DNA of 64,000 bases from Flavobacterium sp. GT3R68 (GTDB lineage: Bacteria > Bacteroidota > Bacteroidia > Flavobacteriales > Flavobacteriaceae): assembly GCF_007109225.1 (NCBI RefSeq), contig NZ_VJZK01000001.1, positions 826,731 to 890,730 on the forward strand. The letters run 5' to 3'. The notes under the pieces are model-generated. The model was not told the DNA's origin and ran no database searches. It saw only the letters and a program-made list of their open reading frames with translations. Shown piece by piece: positions 17,885 through 24,219 of the stretch (positions within the stretch are counted from its first letter, which is position 1; every line of letters starts with the position of its first letter). Made by a program: the position numbers and the translations under genes.

Positions 17885-17977
17885 GGGCTACGATTCTGGG
17901 AGCCCTTTTTAAACCTAAATGTGGGGACGAAAATTTCGTCGGTATACCAGGATAAGAAAATCCCTAAATTTAGGGAT
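17885..17977. other. Cluster of palindromes between two element genes
   Basis: In under 100 bp there is a terminator-like GGGCT/AGCCC with T run (17885-17910) that would end the 139-residue gene, then three perfect palindromes: GACGAAAATTTCGTC (17926-17940), GGTATACC (17941-17948) and ATCCCTAAATTTAGGGAT (17960-17977). The density is unusual for a plain spacer. It could form a structured RNA leader for the lipoprotein gene at 18045 or a protein-binding/origin site. A short reading frame through it is not convincing. Confidence 0.55.
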
Positions 17978-18044
17978 GCTTTTGTTGTATTAATTTTATT
18001 ACATTGCACCACAATAAAACACTATAAATTATTAGCTATATTAT

Positions 18045-19649
18045 ATGACAAAAGCCCTTAAAAAGATTACAGCAGTAATCACAATTATTCTTCTAACTAT
18101 ATTTTCAAGTTGTGAAACTGAAAAAGACTTTCTAGAAGGAAACCAAAAAACTCTATTAAAAGAAAAATCATTTAACGAGTTACTATTATTAAACAGTTTT
18201 AATGCCGCTTACACGAAAATTCAGCAAGAAAAGCAAAAATCTATTGCATCAAGGTCAGCATTAGAAGATGAGTTTAATTTTACCATTTCCGAAAAAGAAC
18301 CTGTTAACGTTGTAGAAATTGATGGTGTTACTTATTATAACATATTGATACAACGAGACGAAGCTGAATCAGGATTTTTCGAGAATTTATTAATAATTAA
18401 TGAAACTATTGATGAAGTACTAGAAAGCCGAGCTTACATTGTTAAATATATCCCAACTGGAGAATTGGTGGAAACTATTCATAATTCTTATTATTTTGAA
18501 GGAGAGAAAGAATTAACGCAAATAACGGGACGAATCTCTGGACGTTGCAATCATGTGTGCTCTCTAATCTGTACTCAAACTGGGACAGGTGCAAGTGGGA
18601 CAGTATATACAGGCCCTCATCTTATGTGTGGTGATTGTAGTGGCTCAACAGTAAATTTAGAGTGTTCTTTCGTTTGTACAGATGCTGACGGCGGGGGAAG
18701 TGGAGGAGCTGTTTCTACTGGTGGAGGAGGTGGAACTACAACTGGTGGTGCAGATACAGTTACTACGCCATCAAACGAAACTGGGAATAATGAAATTATA
18801 GTTGCACCTGTTTTACCTGAGTTTGAGGATGATGTTGATGCTGAACAAGCAAATCTGCTTAAAGCTTTTAACTTAAGCTTAACTGCGCCTCAAAAGCAAT
18901 ATTTAATTAATAATCCTTCAGTTAAATTGGATATTAATAATTATTTAAGCCAAAATATCTTAAATGGAATTATTAACACACAAGCTGTTGCTTTCGCAAA
19001 AGAATTGATAAATGCTTTAATCAATAATCCCCAGCCGATATATACAACTACAAATTATCCTGGTATAAATGAAGGAAAACCATTTCAATGGTGGAAAGAT
19101 GAAAATTATATAAATGCCAATTGTGAGGACCCATATGAATCATGGAAAACAGTAAGCAAACAAGAGAAATTATTAATTAAAAATTTTCCAGAGGTTGCAT
19201 ATCGTATATATCAGCGTCGAGATGTGGCAATGCAAACGACATTTATGTATTTTGGGAACGTTCCAGGTAATTTGAATGGAAAGGCAGACGCGTTCAGACA
19301 TGCTTATTTTCAAGCTATCAACACCGCGGCTATGGGGGTTTATACAACAAAACTGTTCTCTGATGCTCATGAAAGCGAAACGCCCGATCGTTGGATTAAA
19401 GAAAAACAAATGGATTTGTATAATAATCAGAAGGGTATGGATTTAATTGCAATTAATCAACCGACCCTGACTGACGTAAATTTGATATCAATTGAAGTTC
19501 ACAATTTAGTTGTAAACGGTCAATTAGTCTATCTTTCTCCCCTGAACTATAATAGTCCAAGTTTTTGGGATAATCCAAATACCTCCGTACAAAATGATGG
19601 TAACCATGGAATATTAATAAATACTGAATTAACTCCAACAGATCAATAG
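18045..19649 (+). CDS. Cys/Gly-rich lipoprotein with DUF6973-like C-terminal domain
   Basis: 534 residues. The signal ends in a lipobox (IFSSC, Cys near residue 23). The N-terminal third is alpha/beta; around 165-210 is a Cys-rich patch (GRCNHVCSLICTQ, LMCGDCSG, ECSFVC), then a Gly-rich linker (GGGSGGAVSTGGGGG). The C-terminal domain has GKADAFRHAYFQAINTAAMG and FSDAHESETPD, which I associate with DUF6973, a conserved His/Asp/Glu motif domain in secreted bacterial proteins. This layout (export signal, linker, conserved C-terminal domain) resembles a delivered effector. A small lipoprotein gene follows after 2 nt. Function is not established. Confidence 0.72.
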   Translation: MTKALKKITAVITIILLTIFSSCETEKDFLEGNQKTLLKEKSFNELLLLNSFNAAYTKIQQEKQKSIASRSALEDEFNFTISEKEPVNVVEIDGVTYYNILIQRDEAESGFFENLLIINETIDEVLESRAYIVKYIPTGELVETIHNSYYFEGEKELTQITGRISGRCNHVCSLICTQTGTGASGTVYTGPHLMCGDCSGSTVNLECSFVCTDADGGGSGGAVSTGGGGGTTTGGADTVTTPSNETGNNEIIVAPVLPEFEDDVDAEQANLLKAFNLSLTAPQKQYLINNPSVKLDINNYLSQNILNGIINTQAVAFAKELINALINNPQPIYTTTNYPGINEGKPFQWWKDENYINANCEDPYESWKTVSKQEKLLIKNFPEVAYRIYQRRDVAMQTTFMYFGNVPGNLNGKADAFRHAYFQAINTAAMGVYTTKLFSDAHESETPDRWIKEKQMDLYNNQKGMDLIAINQPTLTDVNLISIEVHNLVVNGQLVYLSPLNYNSPSFWDNPNTSVQNDGNHGILINTELTPTDQ

Positions 19650-19651
19650 CA

Positions 19652-20002
19652 ATGAAAAAACTTGTATCATTAATCCTCGTGTTTCTGTCCCTTATAATTA
19701 CCAGTTGTAAATTCGGAACAACATTTGAAGTCGAAAATAAAACTAATCTTGCGCTTGATAGCTTATCAATATCAAATGGATTTAATACTGTTTACGCACA
19801 TAAAATGGATAAAAATGAGAAAATTTCATTATTTCTGAACTTTAAAAATAATAACACAAAATCTGACGGTAATTTTGTGGTAAAATATAAAGCGAACAAT
19901 AAGCAACGAAAAACAATGTTTGGTTATTATAGTAATGGAATGCCATCCGATGAAAATGTAAAAATTCAGATTTATAAAGACACCGTAATAATTGGAGATT
20001 AA
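19652..20002 (+). CDS. Small lipoprotein paired with the DUF6973-like protein
   Basis: 116 residues with lipoprotein signal (MKKLVSLILVFLSLIITSC). The mature part is a predicted beta-sandwich (FGTTFEVENKTNLALDSLSI..., KISLFLNFKNNN). It begins 2 nt after the stop of the DUF6973-like gene and is followed by a strong terminator, so the two form one transcript. The pairing of a large lipoprotein with a tiny one resembles effector-immunity organisation, but nothing in the sequence proves it. Confidence 0.7.
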   Translation: MKKLVSLILVFLSLIITSCKFGTTFEVENKTNLALDSLSISNGFNTVYAHKMDKNEKISLFLNFKNNNTKSDGNFVVKYKANNKQRKTMFGYYSNGMPSDENVKIQIYKDTVIIGD

Positions 20003-20035
20003 CCACATTATAGACTAAATATAAATAAAAGATTA

Positions 20036-20062
20036 GGGCTCCTGTTTACGGAGCCCTTTTTT
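20036..20062 (+). terminator. Terminator after the lipoprotein pair
   Basis: GGGCTCC-TGTTTAC-GGAGCCC followed by TTTTTT, 34 nt after the stop. Confidence 0.9.
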
Positions 20063-20172
20063 ATTGTATAAATTTAGAATATTAAAATTTTTATTTTTTT
20101 CAAAAAAATTACAATCGAACGTCTGGATTAACCCAACGTCACACCCCGACTCTTCTAAAACTTTGGGAGATA

Positions 20173-20223
20173 CCCCGAGGGTGACTAGTTGAATTGACAT
20201 TCTAACTTATTCAATTCTCGGGG
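20173..20223. other. Nested inverted repeat upstream of the replication-like module
   Basis: Outer arms CCCCGAG (20173-20179) and CTCGGGG (20217-20223) enclose inner arms TTGAAT (20189-20194) and ATTCAA (20209-20214). Another CCCCGA lies just upstream at 20144-20149. GC-rich hairpins are out of place in this AT-rich element; a replication or nicking origin, or a regulatory leader of the next gene, is possible. Confidence 0.5.
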
Positions 20224-20261
20224 AAGTGCCTTTAATGTATAATCTTAACTCACAAAAAATT

Positions 20262-20603
20262 ATGGTAAGTATAATTGGGTATCAATCAGTAGAAAAAGAA
20301 GACGGAGAAAATTTCTTGTTATTGGTTCTACAAGGAGGCGTCGAGCCTGTAAAAAGTTTAACAACTGGCAAAATGTATTTCACGGCAAGGACAGTGAAAG
20401 TTCCTGCTACATTCGATGAAGCCACCTGCAAAAGTTTAATAGGTTCACAATTTGACGGGACAATTATTAAAGTTCCAAGTGACTCTTATGAGTTCACCAT
20501 TAGGGAAACGGGTGAAACTGTAAAACTAAATCATCGTTATGAGTATGTGACGGGTGTCGATGCACTAAAACATCAGTTAGTAAATAGTGAATTAGTACAC
20601 TAA
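20262..20603 (+). CDS. Small beta-rich protein, possibly single-strand DNA-binding
   Basis: 113 residues from the ATG at 20262 (MVSIIGYQSVEKEDGENF); a second ATG 27 nt upstream is possible. Strand-rich, with LLVLQGGVEPVKSLTTGKMYFTARTVKVPATFDE (split as LLVLQGGVEPV and KMYFTARTVKVPATFDEATC) and a C-terminal RYEYVTG. I recall similar small proteins beside replication genes in Bacteroidota phages and plasmids, and the strand pattern would suit an OB-fold. This is recollection plus inference. It opens the module that also holds the polymerase-like gene. Confidence 0.65.
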   Translation: MVSIIGYQSVEKEDGENFLLLVLQGGVEPVKSLTTGKMYFTARTVKVPATFDEATCKSLIGSQFDGTIIKVPSDSYEFTIRETGETVKLNHRYEYVTGVDALKHQLVNSELVH

Positions 20604-20614
20604 CCTGCATAAAT

Positions 20615-20642
20615 AAGGTCTTCTATATGGAGACCTTTTTTA
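20615..20642 (+). terminator. Terminator after the gene at 20262
   Basis: AAGGTCT and AGACCTT around a 9-nt loop, then a T run, 11 nt after the stop. Confidence 0.8.
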
Positions 20643-20766
20643 TTTGGACAAACTATCGACAAACATCTAAAAATAAAATTGAACTACTTGTTTGCGCGGA
20701 CAAACACAAAATGGCATATTCCTTGGCTGAAAGCTTCCGAAATCCATAGCCAACCATATATATAAC

Positions 20767-20781
20767 ATAGCTTTTATGCTA
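20767..20781. promoter_or_regulatory. Second XRE-operator-like site
   Basis: ATAGCTTTTATGCTA matches 13 of 15 positions of ATAGCACTTATGCTA in the palindromic operator at 17255-17269. It lies 50 bp before the gene at 20831 and just upstream of a TACATCTG sequence close to the -7 consensus. It suggests that the XRE protein also governs this module. Confidence 0.5.
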
Positions 20782-20830
20782 ATTACATCTGCAAAATAAA
20801 CATCTAAAAAAGAAATAATCAATCTGAAAA

Positions 20831-21079
20831 ATGACAAAAAATGAGTTGTGGGAACTAATCAAATACAGTTCTTCAAGGGAAATATATATTATTACGCATT
20901 ACGGAGTTCTAATACGGTTGTACTGTCCAATAAAAGTCCAAGCTATACAAGATGTAGGCATACTGAAAAAAGGACAAATCGTTCTTGTTGACGAAATCAA
21001 GACTACGATTGAATTAAAGACCGTTTACATAATAAACAACGAGGGGTACTACTATTATAATTTTGACATTATGCTTTAA
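20831..21079 (+). CDS. Small unknown protein
   Basis: 82 residues (MTKNELWELIKYSSSREIYI...), beta-rich, ending YYYYNFDIML. No known motif. It starts after an A-rich leader and a candidate operator, and lies between the possible single-strand-binding protein and the polymerase-like gene. Supported as a gene by position, codon pattern and clear start, not by family. Confidence 0.6.
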   Translation: MTKNELWELIKYSSSREIYIITHYGVLIRLYCPIKVQAIQDVGILKKGQIVLVDEIKTTIELKTVYIINNEGYYYYNFDIML

Positions 21080-21083
21080 AATG

Positions 21084-21098
21084 ATTGTCTGTGACAAT
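21084..21098. other. Small palindrome after the gene at 20831
   Basis: ATTGTC-TGT-GACAAT, directly after the stop at 21079. It is a possible protein-binding site; there is no T run of terminator length right after it. Confidence 0.35.
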
Positions 21099-21238
21099 TT
21101 CTGCAATCAAAAAACGCTCATTTTATGGAAAGTGCACATGAGTTTTTAAATTTTTATTAGTTTAAAGTACAATTTTTAACCAAAAGTCAATTTATTTACA
21201 TTAATTTAAGACTTTTATTGAAAATAAGTGCTTAAAAA

Positions 21239-21269
21239 TTTGGAATTGTCATATTTTTGATTACCTTTG
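21239..21269 (+). promoter_or_regulatory. Promoter of the polymerase-like gene
   Basis: TTTG (21239-21242), a 19-nt spacer and TACCTTTG (21262-21269) match the Bacteroidota consensus. Transcription would start near 21276, leaving a leader of about 200 nt before 21476. The 396-bp gap 21080-21475 otherwise holds the small palindrome at 21084 and AT-rich DNA with A-rich runs (21310-21350); no gene is seen in it. Confidence 0.75.
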
Positions 21270-21475
21270 TACTAAATCGGATTTCGACTTACTTCAAAAG
21301 TTCCGTGATTTCAACGAAAAATACAAAAATCTACAAAAAATACACATATCACTTCTGCTTTTTATTAGGCTAAATTCCATTTTGCAAATTATTTAAGTGA
21401 CTCATTAGCGGGCAAATTCCCAAAACAAGCACTTAGTAATTGCATTTCAAATTTAACTTTCAAATAAACTACGAA

Positions 21476-22966
21476 ATGGTAATTCCAAACAATGAAGCTC
21501 AGAATACAGCTGAGAATATTGCAAAATCAGTTTGCAATGAAAATTTAATTAATTTATCTACTTCCTCCTCTTTCCTTATCTCTCCCCTTATATATGTTAC
21601 TGATGGGAGTACAGTTGATGGTTTTACTATTGACCCAGTAAACACGGGTGTTGTAGGGCAGTATGACAGTGAAATACCTGATGAAATTCAAGTCAGTTAT
21701 CCGCTATTTTTCCCAAATGTAAGTACCATACTTATTCCAAAAAAAGTTCAAAGAAATCTAGGACGTATTCCAAAAAAGTATTTGGAAAACATTGACAACG
21801 ATAAAACAATTGCAATTGAAAAGTGTCTTGTAATTGTTTCAAATCTTTCTTCAACGATGTTTGATGACAATAGGTGGAAAAGTTTGTCTTCAACATTAAT
21901 GCATGAACAAACTAAAAAAGGTAATGACAATACATTTATTTACCCACATATTATTAAAGCTCTAAAATATAGTACAAATAATACTGAAGGGATTATCAAA
22001 GTCAAAGAAAATGAATTTGGCAATGAAACATATCAAGAAGGTGTTTCAAGTAAGGAGTATGGCTTGACAGACACTTATTATAAGACACGTTTAGTTGAGT
22101 ATAATATTAAAAACAAAGAAATCCTTCATAAAAGAAATAAGTTCTTTTATAGCCTCGTAAAAAAGGCAAAAGAAAATGTCATCGCTAATAATCTAATAGA
22201 TTTATACGCGAAAATTGACTTGCCAAATTACAACGATTTGGTGATGGAAGCAAAAAAACTGGTTAAGGCAAAATACAAAAGCAAGAAAGGAAAGACACTT
22301 ACCTTTTTGAATAAACATTCAGAATCTTATTTCAAGGATGTTTCTTCTAGAAGTTTCGTTGAAAACAATATAAAGCAATTTGATTACCTGACCCAAAGAA
22401 GTTTTATGGTCCCAATTGTAGGAGATGAAAAATCTGGCGGCAGAGTTGTAGACAGCTTTACCCTTATGCCCAGTTGGATTAGAAAGTTAGTTAAAATTGA
22501 TGGCGAACGTATAGTTGAAGTCGACTACAAAGCTTTGCATCCTAATATAGCAATATCGATTTACGGAGGTTCAAAAAAATATCTGACACATGATATAGTT
22601 GCAGAGGGAATCAATTTAGACATTAGCGACGTAAAAATTCAACACTTGTCCTATTTCAATAAAAGAGTGCAAGGCATGAAGCGTAGTGCACTTTACGACT
22701 TCTATAATGAGTCCGAACCCCTAATGAATGAGACAATCATGAGGGAGAAACAAACGAGCCTGAAAGCGCACAGAATCACATCTATGAGGATGTTTGCCAA
22801 AGAAGTTGAAATAATGACAGAGTGTATTAAACAATTGAACTCCAGAGGTATTTATGTGGGATATGTTTACGACGCTCTGTTTTGCAAAGAAAGTGATGTC
22901 GAAATAGTTGAGCAAATAATGAATAAAGTTGTATTGGAATTTAATGTTTACACAACTGCTCATTAA
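21476..22966 (+). CDS. Putative replication protein with polymerase-palm-like motifs
   Basis: 496 residues from the ATG at 21476. The N-terminal half is lysine-rich with a possible winged-helix region. The C-terminal third has three features in the order expected of a palm domain. A motif A-like acidic strand is IVEVDYKALHPNIAIS (Asp near 350). A basic helix is NKRVQGMKRSALYDFYNE (Lys/Arg near 402-403). A motif C-like hairpin is GIYVGYVYDALFC (Asp near 466), at the place where family A polymerases have VHDE. A conserved RVVDSFTLMPSWIRKLVKIDG precedes motif A. I propose a divergent family A-like polymerase or primase that copies the element. Alternatives: a replication initiator of unknown fold. 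It has its own promoter and is followed by a GIY-YIG endonuclease. Confidence 0.6.
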   Translation: MVIPNNEAQNTAENIAKSVCNENLINLSTSSSFLISPLIYVTDGSTVDGFTIDPVNTGVVGQYDSEIPDEIQVSYPLFFPNVSTILIPKKVQRNLGRIPKKYLENIDNDKTIAIEKCLVIVSNLSSTMFDDNRWKSLSSTLMHEQTKKGNDNTFIYPHIIKALKYSTNNTEGIIKVKENEFGNETYQEGVSSKEYGLTDTYYKTRLVEYNIKNKEILHKRNKFFYSLVKKAKENVIANNLIDLYAKIDLPNYNDLVMEAKKLVKAKYKSKKGKTLTFLNKHSESYFKDVSSRSFVENNIKQFDYLTQRSFMVPIVGDEKSGGRVVDSFTLMPSWIRKLVKIDGERIVEVDYKALHPNIAISIYGGSKKYLTHDIVAEGINLDISDVKIQHLSYFNKRVQGMKRSALYDFYNESEPLMNETIMREKQTSLKAHRITSMRMFAKEVEIMTECIKQLNSRGIYVGYVYDALFCKESDVEIVEQIMNKVVLEFNVYTTAH

Positions 22967-23005
22967 TCTGTCAAAAATTACAACTTATTAATTTAAAATA
23001 CTTAC

Positions 23006-23659
23006 ATGAATAATTATATTATATACAAAGCGCAAAACACTTTTACAGGTGAAACATATATCGGCGCAACCACAAAATCCCTTGAAGAGAGAAAAATAGA
23101 TCATTTACAAAAATCCAAAAGGATTGATTGCGCAGACTTCCATGAAGCATTATACACTTATGGTTCCGAATCTTTTACTTGGGAGCAAATTGATACCGCT
23201 ACCAATTTAAATGAATTGGCTGAAAAAGAGACTCAAAATATTATTTTGTTCAACAGTTTTCAGGAAGGTTACAATTTAAACAATGGAGGTGGCGGATTTA
23301 AAAAATTAGTTTATCAATATGATATTGAAACTGGAGAATTGCTCAATTGTTATGACGATTTGACTAGTGCAGGTCATGCAGTGAACGCAACTAAAAAGAG
23401 TATAGGAAACGTTTGTTTACGCATTGATAAAACTTGCAAAGGTTACCATTGGAGTTATTCCAGCGCAGATAAATTTAACTCCAACTCTGATTTGAGAAAA
23501 AAACCAGTTAAACAAATTTCTTTAGAGGGTAATCTGATAGCTTGCCATGTGTCCGCATCAGATGCATCCAAAAAATCTGGAGTTTCAAAAACATGCATAA
23601 CTAGGTGTTGCAGGGAAGAAAGAGAGCAAAGTGGGGGATTTATTTGGAAATACTCCTAA
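23006..23659 (+). CDS. GIY-YIG endonuclease with NUMOD1-like repeats (homing type)
   Basis: 217 residues. The catalytic domain (1-90) has YIIY...ETYIGATTK, the Arg/His helix EERKIDH, and the catalytic Glu in NLNELAEKETQNI. Two C-terminal DNA-binding repeats of NUMOD1 type follow: KLVYQYDIETGELLNCYDDL...SIGNVCLRIDK and KPVKQISLEGNLIACHVSAS...CITRCCREE, each ending in a GYxW or GFIW element. This composition is typical of free-standing homing endonucleases of phages and mobile elements. It begins 39 nt after the polymerase-like gene; replication genes are frequent homing targets, so its cut site may lie in that gene in related elements (inference). Confidence 0.88.
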   Translation: MNNYIIYKAQNTFTGETYIGATTKSLEERKIDHLQKSKRIDCADFHEALYTYGSESFTWEQIDTATNLNELAEKETQNIILFNSFQEGYNLNNGGGGFKKLVYQYDIETGELLNCYDDLTSAGHAVNATKKSIGNVCLRIDKTCKGYHWSYSSADKFNSNSDLRKKPVKQISLEGNLIACHVSASDASKKSGVSKTCITRCCREEREQSGGFIWKYS

Positions 23660-23665
23660 AATTAA

Positions 23666-23690
23666 GGCGGTGTGAAAACCGTCTTTTTTA
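23666..23690 (+). terminator. Terminator after the GIY-YIG gene
   Basis: GGCGGT-GTGAAA-ACCGTC followed by a T run, 6 nt after the stop. From here to the right att repeat (23691-23917) I see AT-rich DNA without a gene. Confidence 0.8.
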
Positions 23691-23917
23691 TTAATTCCTA
23701 ATTTAACCATAAAAACAAATCAATCCAATATACTTTTTTGATATAATTTATAACATGTAAAAAGATGACTTCTGTTATTTGAAATATTTCCACTATATTT
23801 ACAATTAGACACTGATAAACCTAAACATTAAAATAAAAATAGGCATACAATTAGGAAACATTTAGAGAACAAATAACGTAAGTCATTGATAACGCACTGA
23901 ATAACTCAACTAAATTT

Positions 23918-24086
23918 AGTCCCGTCCAGACCGCTTAAATTGGGGAAAGCCTTTCGTAAAGAAAGGCTTTTTTGCCCCCAAAAAGGTTTTTAAAATAGTT
24001 GTGTTGTTTCGGTACGCAAGTACCAGGTTTAGTAGTTAGACCAATGAAAAGCTTTCCACTTTATTGTGGATAGCTTTTTTGATTTA
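23918..24086 (+). repeat. Right direct repeat (att) of the integrative element
   Basis: Exact 169-bp copy of 14808-14976. It holds only the last 16 bases of tRNA-Asp plus the tRNA terminator and following hairpins. The chromosome resumes here with the gene at 24220. Confidence 0.95.
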
Positions 24087-24219
24087 AGGAGGTTTGGTTT
24101 TTTAGGCAAGAACGATTTTAATTTTATATCTTGCGTCCGTTTCTTACAAATTGAGATGACCTTTTGTATTTTTTAATTTCGTCTGAGACTTATACCTTCA
24201 ACCCCAAAATCCTACGTTC

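Larger units (their letters stand above)
14808..24086 (+). mobile_element. 9.1-kb integrative element in tRNA-Asp
   Basis: Bounded by 169-bp identical direct repeats offset by 9110 bp, which would be the circle size after excision. It contains an integrase next to the intact tRNA, a RadC/JAB protein, an XRE regulator, two unknown cargo/lipoprotein genes, and a replication-like module ending in a GIY-YIG endonuclease. By eye the DNA is more AT-rich than the flanking chromosome. No relaxase, type IV secretion, capsid, terminase or transposase gene is visible, so it is not an obvious ICE or prophage. A plasmid-like integrated element or satellite is the best description (inference). Confidence 0.9.

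Noticed and set aside
17870..18061. A 63-residue frame between two element genes
   Set aside because: It runs through a terminator and three palindromes and overlaps the start of the lipoprotein gene.
14808..24086. Interpreting the element as a prophage or ICE
   Set aside because: No capsid, terminase, portal, relaxase, coupling protein or type IV secretion gene could be recognised.
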